A DNA stretch of 33,691 nucleotides from an uncultured Trueperaceae bacterium (GTDB lineage: Bacteria > Deinococcota > Deinococci > Deinococcales > Trueperaceae), in contig CAJXWR010000014.1 in assembly GCA_913062675.1 (NCBI GenBank), forward strand, positions 1 through 33,691, in the 5' to 3' direction. Below, in pieces: positions 8,325 through 17,109 of the stretch. The position numbers and the translations under genes are program-made. Under the pieces are notes generated by a model that was given only the letters and a program-made list of their open reading frames with translations, did not search any database and was not told where the DNA came from. Positions within the stretch are counted from its first letter, which is position 1; each line of letters opens with the position of its first letter.

Positions 8325-9250
8325 GGGGTCCTCGCTTCGTACACGTCGGCGGCCGTGAGTTCCTGACCGCGCGCGGCGGTGAACTCGGCCGCCTCGTAAG
8401 GCATGAAGTCACTCGGGAGCGCGGAGGCGTCCCACTCGGTCAACAGGTAGTTGGTGACGGCAGCCAGATCCTCGTCCGACAGGGCGTTCCAGGCGGGCAT
8501 CACGCCGTTGTAGCTCTGCCCGTTCACCACGATTTCACCTTGCAGGCCGTAGAGCAGCAGGTTCACGAGGTAATCGCGGCCCTGGCTTGCGACGAGTTCG
8601 GCACTGTGCCCCGCGACGGGCGGGAAGGCGCCGGTGAGGCCCATGCCGTTCGCCTGGTGGCACGACTGGCAGTTCGCGGCGTACACCGCGGCGCCGTCCA
8701 CCGTGCCGTCCTCGGCCATGGCGACGACGGGTTCTCCCGCCTGCTCGGCGTTCCACTGCGAGGCGGGAACGACGGTGATCGAGCCGATCATGTTGTGGTG
8801 GCCAATCCCGCAATATTGGTTGCAGGTGATGCGGTAGACGCCTGGCTCGTCGAACGTGTAGAGCAGTCGTGAAATCTCGCCGGGAATGAGTTCGACGTTG
8901 ATGTTCGTCTTCTCGATTTGATACCCGTGGAGCACGTCGCGTGCGGTGAGGAAGAACTCGATCTCCGCACCAGCGGGTACCCGCACGTTGGCGGGCTGGA
9001 AGACGAACGCTTGCCCGACGCTGGTGAGTTGAATCTTGCCGGGCGCGAGTTGCCGGACGCCGGGCTCGAGGAACACGTCCTGCGCGAGGATCTGTTCCGG
9101 CGTTGCCTTGGCGGTGCGCTGCGCGATGTGGGTGCCCTCGGTCGCCAGGTTATAGGCGATGAGCATGACGAAGGTGAGCGACATGAGGCCCGACAGGGCG
9201 AGCCAGCGCCGTTCCCACTTGGCGATTTGTTCGTGTTGACGATGCTCCAC
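8321..9250 (-). CDS. cbaB: Cytochrome c oxidase subunit II (CuA) with C-terminal cytochrome c domain
   Basis: CuA motif 'CNQYCGIGHHNM'; heme c motif 'CQSCH' followed by 'GVMPAWNALSDEDLAAVTNYLL'. ATGA overlap with subunit I. GTG start. Confidence 0.9.
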   Translation of the reverse strand: MEHRQHEQIAKWERRWLALSGLMSLTFVMLIAYNLATEGTHIAQRTAKATPEQILAQDVFLEPGVRQLAPGKIQLTSVGQAFVFQPANVRVPAGAEIEFFLTARDVLHGYQIEKTNINVELIPGEISRLLYTFDEPGVYRITCNQYCGIGHHNMIGSITVVPASQWNAEQAGEPVVAMAEDGTVDGAAVYAANCQSCHQANGMGLTGAFPPVAGHSAELVASQGRDYLVNLLLYGLQGEIVVNGQSYNGVMPAWNALSDEDLAAVTNYLLTEWDASALPSDFMPYEAAEFTAARGQELTAADVYEARTP

Positions 9251-9251
9251 G

Positions 9252-9422
9252 TCAGCCGCTCCTCGCGAGGTTCAGAAAGAACATTCCGAACCAGAAGACG
9301 AGAATCGTGGCCGCGAGGAAAAGGGTGACCGCGATGGCGCCTGCGGGCGTATCGGGGTTTCCTTCCTCGGTGGCCTGCGTGTCGTGGTTGACGTGTTGAT
9401 CGTCGGCGGTGCGTTCCTCCAC
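9252..9422 (-). CDS. Small cytochrome c oxidase subunit IIa-like single-TM protein
   Basis: 'PAGAIAVTLFLAATILVFWFGMFFLNLARSG'. GTG at 9422 preceded by GGGAGG; ORF-track start 9494 is probably too long. Confidence 0.75.
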   Translation of the reverse strand: MEERTADDQHVNHDTQATEEGNPDTPAGAIAVTLFLAATILVFWFGMFFLNLARSG

Positions 9423-9462
9423 GTAGCCAACCTCCCAGGTAACTCGCCCGCAATGGTGATGC

Positions 9463-9472
9463 AACGTACGTT
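9463..9472. promoter_or_regulatory. Perfect 10-bp palindrome AACGTACGTT in the divergent intergenic region
   Basis: Read directly; 41 nt upstream of the IIa start. Confidence 0.3.
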
Positions 9473-9573
9473 TGTCCCTGCATGTTTGTAGCACGCCTCA
9501 CCGTCGTTCGTCACCCCTTTTTCCTCGCTGCAGGGCTGCGCGCGGGCGTACGGTCTTCACGCCCCGCCGGGGC

Positions 9574-9579
9574 TACGCT
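9574..9579 (+). promoter_or_regulatory. -10 element TACGCT, 7 nt before ATG 9587
   Basis: TACGCT-tggattc-ATG. Confidence 0.45.
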
Positions 9580-9586
9580 TGGATTC

Positions 9587-10579
9587 ATGAATGGTGACGA
9601 GTCCCCCCGCATGGTGATCGCGGGCGCGTCCGGCCTGATCGGTCGGCGGCTCGTGGCCGCCACCAAGACCCACTGGAACGTCACGGTGCTCACGCGCACG
9701 GTGGACGGCAGCGAACCGGCCGGTGTCACGGCGGTCGCGTGGAATCCATGCGCCGCGCGCGACGGCGACGAGGCGGCCCTCGACACGCTTGCCGGCGTGC
9801 TCGACGGTGCCGACGTGCTCGTCAACCTGGCGGGCGCATCGATTGCCGATGGCCGCTTCGGTGCGGAGCATCGCCGCCGCATTCTCGACTCCCGCATCGA
9901 CGCCACCCGCACCCTCGTCGAGGCCGCCAAGCGGACCGAGCATGCGCCCGCCACCTGGCTGCAAGCCTCCGCATCGGGCATCTACGGCGACCGGGGGGAC
10001 GAGGTTCTCGACGAGGCCTCGCCGCCCGCCGACGACTTCCTCGCGCAGGTCGGGGTGGCGTGGGAGGCCGCCGCTGCCCCCGCCGCCGAACGCAGCCGCC
10101 TCGTCATCGGCCGGATTGGCGTCGTGTTCGCACCGGAAGCGAAAGCCTGGCAGCAACTCCTGCTCCCCATCCGCCTGTTCGCCGGTGGGCCGTTGGGCTC
10201 CGGCCGGCAGTGGTGGCCGTGGGTGCATGCCGACGATCTCGTGCGCGCCATGTTGTTCCTCGTGGGTACGCGGAAGGCGGACGCGGTGAACGGGGAAACG
10301 CGTGCCGAAGGTGCGTACGTGCTCACTGCACCCGAGCCCGCAAGGCAAATCGACATCGCGCGCGCCGCAGCGCGTGAGCTCCGCCGGCCGGTGTGGCTCC
10401 CCGCCCCCGCCTTCGCGCTTCGCATCGTCCTCGGGGGTCTCGCCGACTACCTGCTGCTGCCCAGCACGCGCGCCGTGCCCAAGCGACTGCTCGACGCGGG
10501 CTTCACCTTCCACTACCCCACGATCGACGAGGCGGCAGCTGGCCTGATTTCAGGCGTGAGCGCTCCGACGCCCCGCTGA
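9587..10579 (+). CDS. TIGR01777-family NAD-dependent epimerase (SDR39U1-like)
   Basis: 'MVIAGASGLIGRRLVAA', 'LVNLAGASIADGRF', 'LQASASGIYGDRGDEVLDE', C-terminal DUF1731-like 'RLLDAGFTFHYPTIDEA'. Confidence 0.9.
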   Translation: MNGDESPRMVIAGASGLIGRRLVAATKTHWNVTVLTRTVDGSEPAGVTAVAWNPCAARDGDEAALDTLAGVLDGADVLVNLAGASIADGRFGAEHRRRILDSRIDATRTLVEAAKRTEHAPATWLQASASGIYGDRGDEVLDEASPPADDFLAQVGVAWEAAAAPAAERSRLVIGRIGVVFAPEAKAWQQLLLPIRLFAGGPLGSGRQWWPWVHADDLVRAMLFLVGTRKADAVNGETRAEGAYVLTAPEPARQIDIARAAARELRRPVWLPAPAFALRIVLGGLADYLLLPSTRAVPKRLLDAGFTFHYPTIDEAAAGLISGVSAPTPR

Positions 10580-10651
10580 CGTTCACGCCGCAAAGACCAG
10601 ACCTAAACACCGCGACGCGATTCTCGCCATCAAGGGTACGCTTACAGGGTC

Positions 10652-11662
10652 GTGTCGCCGACCCCTAATGCAGCTTCCAAGCCGTTCCTTGACGGGATTC
10701 TCGTCGCCGTCATCACCGTGTTGGCCTTCGCACTCGCCCAGGTTCCGGTGGGGCAATCGCTAGGTCCTCTCGTGCTCGCTCTCGTACTCGGCGTGAGCCT
10801 TGCCTCCACCCGCTGGGCGCGCACCGTCCGCCTCGGAGAGCGCGTCACGATTCGCTTCTTCGCGCGAGACGCATTGCGCTTCGGCATCGTTCTCCTCGGC
10901 GCGCGTCTCGACGTACGCGTCCTGTTCGAGCTTGGCCCCCTCGCGCTCGCTGGAAGCGTGCTTGGCGTCATTGCTGCGTTCCTCGCAGTCGAACTCTTTG
11001 GACGCGCCATCGGCCTCCCGGCCCCTCTGCGCCGCGCAGTCGCCATCGGGACGGCCATTTGTGGCGCGAGCGCGATCGCCGCCGCTCTACCCCTCCTTCG
11101 CGCCCGCGCCGAACATGCCTCACTGGCCATCGCCACGATCAGCCTCGTTGGGACCGCCGGCGTTCTGAGTTTCGCCGCATGGAATGCGCTGGCGCCGAGT
11201 CTCGCACCGCACCTCGCCATCCTCGCTGGGAGCACCCTCCAGGAGGTCGGTCACGTTGTGGCGGCGGGGCAGGCGCTCGGCCCGGAAGAGAGCGAACGAG
11301 CGCTGCTCGTGAAACTCTCCCGCGTCGTCCTTCTGGCACCCACCCTCCTCATGCTCGGCTTGTGGTCACGCCGGACGAACGGCAAAGGGTCGGACCCCAA
11401 AGCGCCACTCATCCCCGGATTCGTGCTGGGGTTCCTCGCGATGAGCGCGGTCGTCAGCGTGGGTTGGATACCTCAAGCCGTGGCGCAAGCGCTCATCACC
11501 CTGGGCGTCCTCGCCACCGCGTCGGCCATGACGGCGATTGGCTTTGGCGTCGACGTCCGCGTGCTTCGCACGTCAGGACGCGCAACCGTCGTTGCCGGGA
11601 CGTTCGGCTTCGCGGCGCTTCTCGCCGTGATGATCGCCTACTACGCCCTCATCCCCGGCTGA
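10652..11662 (+). CDS. YeiH/YadS-family putative sulfate exporter
   Basis: 'AVAIGTAICGASAIAAALPLL', 'STLQEVGHVVAAGQALG', 'KLSRVVLLAPTLLMLG'. GTG start. Confidence 0.88.
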   Translation: MSPTPNAASKPFLDGILVAVITVLAFALAQVPVGQSLGPLVLALVLGVSLASTRWARTVRLGERVTIRFFARDALRFGIVLLGARLDVRVLFELGPLALAGSVLGVIAAFLAVELFGRAIGLPAPLRRAVAIGTAICGASAIAAALPLLRARAEHASLAIATISLVGTAGVLSFAAWNALAPSLAPHLAILAGSTLQEVGHVVAAGQALGPEESERALLVKLSRVVLLAPTLLMLGLWSRRTNGKGSDPKAPLIPGFVLGFLAMSAVVSVGWIPQAVAQALITLGVLATASAMTAIGFGVDVRVLRTSGRATVVAGTFGFAALLAVMIAYYALIPG

Positions 11663-11671
11663 CCCGGCCTC

Positions 11672-11690
11672 CCGAGTCGCAACGACTTGG
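11672..11690. terminator. Small hairpin between convergent genes (CCGAGTCG-CAA-CGACTTGG)
   Basis: 8-bp stem including one G-U pair in + RNA; no U-tract. Confidence 0.4.
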
Positions 11691-11691
11691 C

Positions 11692-12696
11692 TTACACGCC
11701 CTTGTCGTACTCGCCAGCCATCACGTGCTCCACGCCGAGTGCCCGCGCCGCCTCGTGCGCCCAGTAGGGGGTGCGCAACATCGCCTTGCCGATCAGGACG
11801 ACGTCGCACCACCCCTCCCGCACGGCGAACTCCGCTAGCGCGGGATGGTGCAACGCACCGACGGAAGCGACGGGCACGCCCGTCAACTCTCGCACCCAGC
11901 GCGCGTACTTGAGTTGATAGCCGGGGTACACCTCGGGACGGGCAGGGCCGTTCCCCCCCGTCGACACGTCGAACACCTCGACGCCCGCATCGACGAGGCG
12001 GGGCAGCAACGCATCGAGCGCCGTCTCGTCGTAGCCGCCAGGTTGATACTCCCGTGCGCTCACCCGGAACCACAGGGCAACCGATGACGGCAATTCCGAC
12101 TTCACTGCCTCGACGACCTCTAGGGCGAAGTGAAACGGGTCCCCGTAACCGTCATCACGCTGGTTCGAGATGGGGGACAAGAATTGGTGCACGAGGTACC
12201 CATGCGCACCGTGAAGCTCCACCACGTCCACACCGGCACGCGCCGCTCTACGTGCGGAAGCGGCGAACGCTTCGATGAGACGACCGATCTCGTCAATCGT
12301 CAGGGCCCGAGGCACCTTCCGGTCGGGGGCAAACGGGATGGCCGAGGGAGCCAGGATGTCCCCATCGAGCATGCTCTTCCGGCCTGCATGCGCGATTTGT
12401 ATGCCGAATGCGCTTCCCTCGGCATGCACCGAATCGGCAATGCGGGCAAACGCCGTCTCCTGTGCGTCGTTCCACAACCCCAAGCATCCGTTGGTGATAC
12501 GACCCTCCGGCGTGACGTCGGTCATTTCGGTGAGGATCAAGCCTGCGCCACCGACCGCACGACTGCGGTAGTGCGTGTCGTGCCACGCCGTGGGAACGCC
12601 GTCCCCCTCAGCGCGGTATTGGCACATGGGTGACATGCCAATGCGATTCGGCATGGGTCGACCGGCCTGCGTGAACGGTTCGAATAGGGCTGTCAT
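11692..12696 (-). CDS. NADH:flavin oxidoreductase, Old Yellow Enzyme family (YqjM-like)
   Basis: 'RIGMSPMCQYRAEGDGVPTAWHDTHYRSRAVGGAGLILTEMTDVTPEGRI', 'IQIAHAGRKSM', 'VELHGAHGYLVHQFLSPISNQRDDGYG'. Confidence 0.93.
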   Translation of the reverse strand: MTALFEPFTQAGRPMPNRIGMSPMCQYRAEGDGVPTAWHDTHYRSRAVGGAGLILTEMTDVTPEGRITNGCLGLWNDAQETAFARIADSVHAEGSAFGIQIAHAGRKSMLDGDILAPSAIPFAPDRKVPRALTIDEIGRLIEAFAASARRAARAGVDVVELHGAHGYLVHQFLSPISNQRDDGYGDPFHFALEVVEAVKSELPSSVALWFRVSAREYQPGGYDETALDALLPRLVDAGVEVFDVSTGGNGPARPEVYPGYQLKYARWVRELTGVPVASVGALHHPALAEFAVREGWCDVVLIGKAMLRTPYWAHEAARALGVEHVMAGEYDKGV

Positions 12697-14393
12697 CGCG
12701 TCACCTCCAAGTCGTCAAGCCCGGCTTGCGCCACGCGGCATGCCTCACGCAACTCCCACGCCACGTGGTTCACGCGCCTCTGCAGTCCGACCCGAAGGTG
12801 TTTCAAGGTCACCTCGTCACGGCAGGTGCTGACCGCCTCCAACCCAGCAAGGAGGGGGACGGGTGGCTGCGCGAGGGCGGGATCGTGCGCATGAACCGGC
12901 CCGGCCACGTACTCGAGGGGCACGAGATGACGCGCCAATGCCTTCTGGGTTTGCCACGCCCGCGGCGTTGGGTAGCTCACCCACGATGCTTCCAACCGAT
13001 CCAGCAACCTAGTGAGCTCTCCGGAACGAGCGGCCAACGTCGATAAGTCCATTCGATCTTCCAGTTCCAGCGACCAGCGTTCGATTCGTTCCGCGAGATC
13101 GCGAGCGGTTGCCGCATAGGAGAGGGGAGCGACCGGCGCCGTGCACGCTTCATGCACGAGGCGCAGGTACACGCGACAATCACGCGTCAAACGCTCTGGG
13201 TCGAGCTTGTCGATCGTGTCCTCGGGTGTGTGCCACCACCAGCCAAACCCACCTGCACGGCTCTTTCCGAACAAGGCGCCGAACGCGCGACCCGCAACGT
13301 CATCGCTTCTGGGTTGCTCGGATAAGCCCATGAACACGCTCGACACGCCATGACCCCAGAAGCTTTGATCACCGGCTCGCTCGAACCTGACCCCTTCGTA
13401 GCGTTGACCTGTTTCGTCTGCGATGACACGGGCGGCAAGTGCGAACGTCTCGGGCATGCTGGGTGCTTGCGTCAAGTCGTCGGCCCCCGCCCCGCCCACC
13501 GAATCGATGTTGACGTGCAGCAAGACCCGGTCGCGGAGCTCCTCGGCATGATGATCTGCGTACCACTGACTGCCGGCGTAACGACCATGGGAGTGACCCG
13601 ACCAGAAGAGGATCTTGAGGTCACGGTTCATGGCTTCGCGTTGCGTCGCGAGGACCGTCGCGACCTCCAGCATCGTCGCGTTGGCGCCACCATTGTCCAT
13701 GGCTCCGTAGTGCCACGCGTCGATGTGACCGCTGAACAGGATGGCGCTGCCATCGCCTTGAGGCGCCGTCAACGTGGCTTCGAGGAGCGGCAAGGTGCAC
13801 CATCCCGTCTCGACCTCCGCTTGCATCGAGGCTTCCTCGCCCTCCTCGATTGCGGTCGAAAGCATCGATTCGACGTCCCCGGTGACCGAGAGGATGGGAA
13901 TGCGCGAGACCTCGCTCAGCTGCTCCGCATCGGGACTTCCCCAGACTGGTGAGACGACCATTTCGTAACGCTGGTTGGCGTTGATGAAGATGGCACCCAC
14001 TGCCCCTCGGTTGGCGAGGTCCCGCACGGCGCCTGGTCGGGCGAGGCCGTATTCCACGGCAATGCGCCCCTCCACCTCGTCCCCATCGGCCCAGGCGAGT
14101 CGTGCCTGCGTGCCCTTGGTGGGGGCGGCCATGGCGTGCGTGATGCAGGGTACGTCCTGACTGCCGATGCGAAGCGATGCCGCTCCCGGCATGCTGACGT
14201 AGCCATCATGGTCTAGGCGACGCACGACGAACCCGAGGTCCCGTAAGACACGCTCGGCGTACGCAAATGCGGTCGCCTCTGCAGGACTTCCTGAGGTTCT
14301 CACCGTGGTGGAGAACGCATCGAGGTGTCCCCACAAGCGCTTGCGGTCGACTAGGTCCACGATTGCTCGTGCGTGCGTGGAGGTCATCGTCAT
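12693..14393 (-). CDS. M28-family-like peptidase with PA-like domain and altered active-site motif
   Basis: 'FSGHIDAWHYGAMDNGGANATMLEVA', 'NIDSVGG', 'GWWWHTPEDTIDKLD'; expected EE dyad replaced in 'LFWSGHSHGRYAGSQWY'. ATGA overlap with the OYE gene. Confidence 0.82.
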   Translation of the reverse strand: MTMTSTHARAIVDLVDRKRLWGHLDAFSTTVRTSGSPAEATAFAYAERVLRDLGFVVRRLDHDGYVSMPGAASLRIGSQDVPCITHAMAAPTKGTQARLAWADGDEVEGRIAVEYGLARPGAVRDLANRGAVGAIFINANQRYEMVVSPVWGSPDAEQLSEVSRIPILSVTGDVESMLSTAIEEGEEASMQAEVETGWCTLPLLEATLTAPQGDGSAILFSGHIDAWHYGAMDNGGANATMLEVATVLATQREAMNRDLKILFWSGHSHGRYAGSQWYADHHAEELRDRVLLHVNIDSVGGAGADDLTQAPSMPETFALAARVIADETGQRYEGVRFERAGDQSFWGHGVSSVFMGLSEQPRSDDVAGRAFGALFGKSRAGGFGWWWHTPEDTIDKLDPERLTRDCRVYLRLVHEACTAPVAPLSYAATARDLAERIERWSLELEDRMDLSTLAARSGELTRLLDRLEASWVSYPTPRAWQTQKALARHLVPLEYVAGPVHAHDPALAQPPVPLLAGLEAVSTCRDEVTLKHLRVGLQRRVNHVAWELREACRVAQAGLDDLEVTR

Positions 14394-15205
14394 GACGCCA
14401 CGTCCCGCCCCGTGGATTCGGGTCGCGTGAGGAGTGGCGTGATGCGTGAGGCCAGGTCATCGGCGACGGCATCAAGGAAGAGGCGTCCCTGCTCGGGCGT
14501 GGCGCCACGTGCGTCACCCCACGTGCCGTGTGGTGTGAACGAGGCGACCGAGCGCTCGGTACGCGTCACCGCGGGGTCGCGAGTGGCCTCCAAGTAGGCG
14601 CGGACGTCGATGGGTGGCGGTGCGGCATCGAGTTTCACGAGTTCTGGACGTTCAGCAAGCACGGCGGCCGTCTCTTGCTCCCCGCCATGCGCACCCCAGA
14701 AGTCCGACAGGGGCGCGCCGTAGGCGGCTTGCACCTGGTCGCGCAATGGGGCACCCGTCTGAATGGGGAGCATGCGGGCATGCACGAGCGTCGCGTGAGG
14801 TACCGCTTCGGCAATTTCCGTCACGGCAAGGTCGATCGCCACGCGGTTTCCCCCGTGGCCACTGAGGAAGATGAACTGCTCGAAACCCTGCGCTGCGTAC
14901 CCGTGCACGACCTCGCCCAGCACCGTGGCGAGCGTGCGGTTGGTCAAGGTCGCCGAGCCGGGGAACGTCCGGTGGTGGGCTGCGTAGCCAAACGGCATGG
15001 GGGGTGTGGCGAGTGCGTCGAGTCGCTCGGCGAGCCGCTGTCCCACGGCACGCGCGATGATGGTGTCCGTTCCCAGTGGGGCGTGGGGACCATGATTCTC
15101 GGTGCTTCCAAGGAGTACGACGAGGCGAGTGTCGCCCGCATCGAGGTAGTCACGAACCGTCATCCAACTCAGGTCGTCCAACAGTCGAGAGGTTGTCAAG
15201 GTCAC
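14390..15205 (-). CDS. Creatininase family amidohydrolase
   Basis: 'LVVLLGSTENHGPHAPLGTDTIIARAV', 'FEQFIFLSGHGGNRVAIDLA', 'DFWGAHGGEQETAAVLAERPELV'. Confidence 0.88.
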   Translation of the reverse strand: MTLTTSRLLDDLSWMTVRDYLDAGDTRLVVLLGSTENHGPHAPLGTDTIIARAVGQRLAERLDALATPPMPFGYAAHHRTFPGSATLTNRTLATVLGEVVHGYAAQGFEQFIFLSGHGGNRVAIDLAVTEIAEAVPHATLVHARMLPIQTGAPLRDQVQAAYGAPLSDFWGAHGGEQETAAVLAERPELVKLDAAPPPIDVRAYLEATRDPAVTRTERSVASFTPHGTWGDARGATPEQGRLFLDAVADDLASRITPLLTRPESTGRDVAS

Positions 15206-16068
15206 ACTCCGTTCGTTCGCGTGTCGAAGGCGTCGCGCAACGCATCGGCCAACAGGTTCACGGCGAGAACCGTCAGCGCCAGCGCGATGCCAGGCATGGT
15301 GATGATGTGGGGGGCGAGGCGTAGGTAGTTACGACCTTCGGAGATCATGTTGCCCCACGACGCGATGGGCGGTTGAGCGCCGAGACCCAGGAAGCTCAAG
15401 GCCGCTTCGAGCATGATGGCGCGCGCGGTGAACACCGCTCCGTAGACCAGCAACGGAGAGAAGGTATTGGGGACCACGTGACGGAGGAGGATGCCGCCGC
15501 TTCGCGCACCGAGCGCACCGGCAGCCTCGACGTACTCCTTTTCCCGTAAGGACAGCACGGTGCCCCGAATGAGGCGCGCAAAACTGGGAAGCGTCCACAC
15601 GGCAATCGCAAGTTGCGTGTTGAACTCGCTCGGCCCCAGGGCGCTGACGATGGCGATGGCGAGCAGGAGGTAGGGGAACGCGAGCAGAACGTCCATCACC
15701 CGCATGATGAGGTCGTCGATCCAACCCCCAATGAAACCGGCGATGGTCCCGAAGAACGCCCCGGCTACGAGGCCGATGAGGGTCGATACGACCCCCGTAC
15801 GAAGCGCAACGCGCGCACCGTAAAGGATGCGCGACAGAATGTCGCGACCGAACTCGTCCGCGCCGAGGAGGTACGTGCCGCCGGGAGCCGCTCGCCGGTC
15901 CGGCAGGTGTTGTTGATACGGGTCGAACGGTGCGAGGTATGGAGCGAAGATGGCTGCCAGGACGACGACCACGAGGAAGGTGAGGCCAATCACGCCGGCG
16001 GGGTTACGAAGGAAGCGCCGGAGGGTGCGGTTGTTTCGCCATGAGGAGCGAGCCGGTTGCGTGGTCAT
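15202..16068 (-). CDS. Dipeptide/oligopeptide-type ABC transporter permease (DppC-like)
   Basis: 'YLLGADEFGRDILSRILYGARVAL', 'EKEYVEAAGALGARSGGILLRHVVPNTFSPLLV'. Confidence 0.93.
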   Translation of the reverse strand: MTTQPARSSWRNNRTLRRFLRNPAGVIGLTFLVVVVLAAIFAPYLAPFDPYQQHLPDRRAAPGGTYLLGADEFGRDILSRILYGARVALRTGVVSTLIGLVAGAFFGTIAGFIGGWIDDLIMRVMDVLLAFPYLLLAIAIVSALGPSEFNTQLAIAVWTLPSFARLIRGTVLSLREKEYVEAAGALGARSGGILLRHVVPNTFSPLLVYGAVFTARAIMLEAALSFLGLGAQPPIASWGNMISEGRNYLRLAPHIITMPGIALALTVLAVNLLADALRDAFDTRTNGV

Positions 16069-16988
16069 GCGAACCGAATCCTTGGGTCGAGGAAGGCGTA
16101 GATGAGGTCCACGGCGAGATTCACCGTCACGAAGATGATGGCGAGGACGAGAACGGCGCCCTGAACCACAAGCAGGTCACGGGTCATGATGGCGTCCACC
16201 ATCAAGCGGCCGATCCCTGGCCACGAGAACACCGTCTCGGTCAGCACCGCACCGCCCATCAGAAGGCCAAACTGGAGGCCAATCACGGTGATGATGGGAA
16301 TGAACGAGGCCTTCAGGGCGTGTCGCCACACCACGACGTTGAAACCGAGACCCTTCGCGCGTGCGGTTCGAATGTAGTCCTCACCCAGCGTTTCGAGGAC
16401 TTCGCTTCGGGTGAGCCGAGAAATCATCGCGTAGCTGTTCAAGGCGAGCGTGAAGGCGGGCAGCACGAAACTCGCGAGGCCATCCCGCATCCCGCCGATG
16501 GGAAGGACGGGCCAGGTGAAACCGAAAAAATAGATGAGGAGGAGGCCGATCCAAAAGACCGGCATCGAGAGGCCGACCAGGGAAAGGATGTTGAGCGTCG
16601 CATCGAGCCACGTCCCGCGGTACACCGCGGACATCACGCCACTTGGAATCCCGAGGAGCACGATGAGCACGAGGGCGGCGACGGCAAGTTGTGCGGTGGC
16701 TGGAAGCGCGTCACGGATCTCCTCGGCCACGGCACGCTTGTTCCGGTAAGACTCGCCCAGGTCGCCGCGAACGACGTTGGCGAGGTAGAAACCGTAACGC
16801 TCGAGGAACGGCCGGTCGAGTCCGATTTCTGCTCGGGCGGCCTCGATTTGGGCTTCGGTGGCAGTCTCACCCAGCATGATTCGTACGGGGTCACCGGGCG
16901 TGAGGCTCAACACCGTGTGGATGGTGAACGTGATGCCGATCAGGACTGGGATGGCCCAGAGCAACCTGCGAATCACATAGGCGTACAT
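16065..16988 (-). CDS. Dipeptide/oligopeptide-type ABC transporter permease (DppB-like)
   Basis: 'MYAYVIRRLLWAIPVLIGITFTIHTVLSLTPGDPVRIMLG', 'EDYIRTARAKGLGFNVVVWRHALKASFIPIITVIGLQFG'. Confidence 0.94.
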   Translation of the reverse strand: MYAYVIRRLLWAIPVLIGITFTIHTVLSLTPGDPVRIMLGETATEAQIEAARAEIGLDRPFLERYGFYLANVVRGDLGESYRNKRAVAEEIRDALPATAQLAVAALVLIVLLGIPSGVMSAVYRGTWLDATLNILSLVGLSMPVFWIGLLLIYFFGFTWPVLPIGGMRDGLASFVLPAFTLALNSYAMISRLTRSEVLETLGEDYIRTARAKGLGFNVVVWRHALKASFIPIITVIGLQFGLLMGGAVLTETVFSWPGIGRLMVDAIMTRDLLVVQGAVLVLAIIFVTVNLAVDLIYAFLDPRIRFA

Positions 16989-17038
16989 CAGACTCCCTTG
17001 ACTGCGGTGGGAAACGTGGCGCGCGCGGAGCGGCCGTC

Positions 17039-17073
17039 AGGGGGGAGATCGACGTGGCGTCGATCTCCCCCCT
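17039..17073. repeat. Perfect 16-bp inverted repeat with 3-nt loop (AGGGGGGAGATCGACG-TGG-CGTCGATCTCCCCCCT)
   Basis: Read directly; lies between the binding-protein gene and dppB, no U-tract. Confidence 0.9.
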
Positions 17074-17109
17074 CGTCGGGTGTTGCCGTCGCGATATGCG
17101 CGGCTACGC

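Noticed and set aside
6939-8366. 475-aa plus-strand ORF
   Set aside because: Antisense to cbaA; His/Glu/Arg-rich low-complexity product with no recognisable motif.
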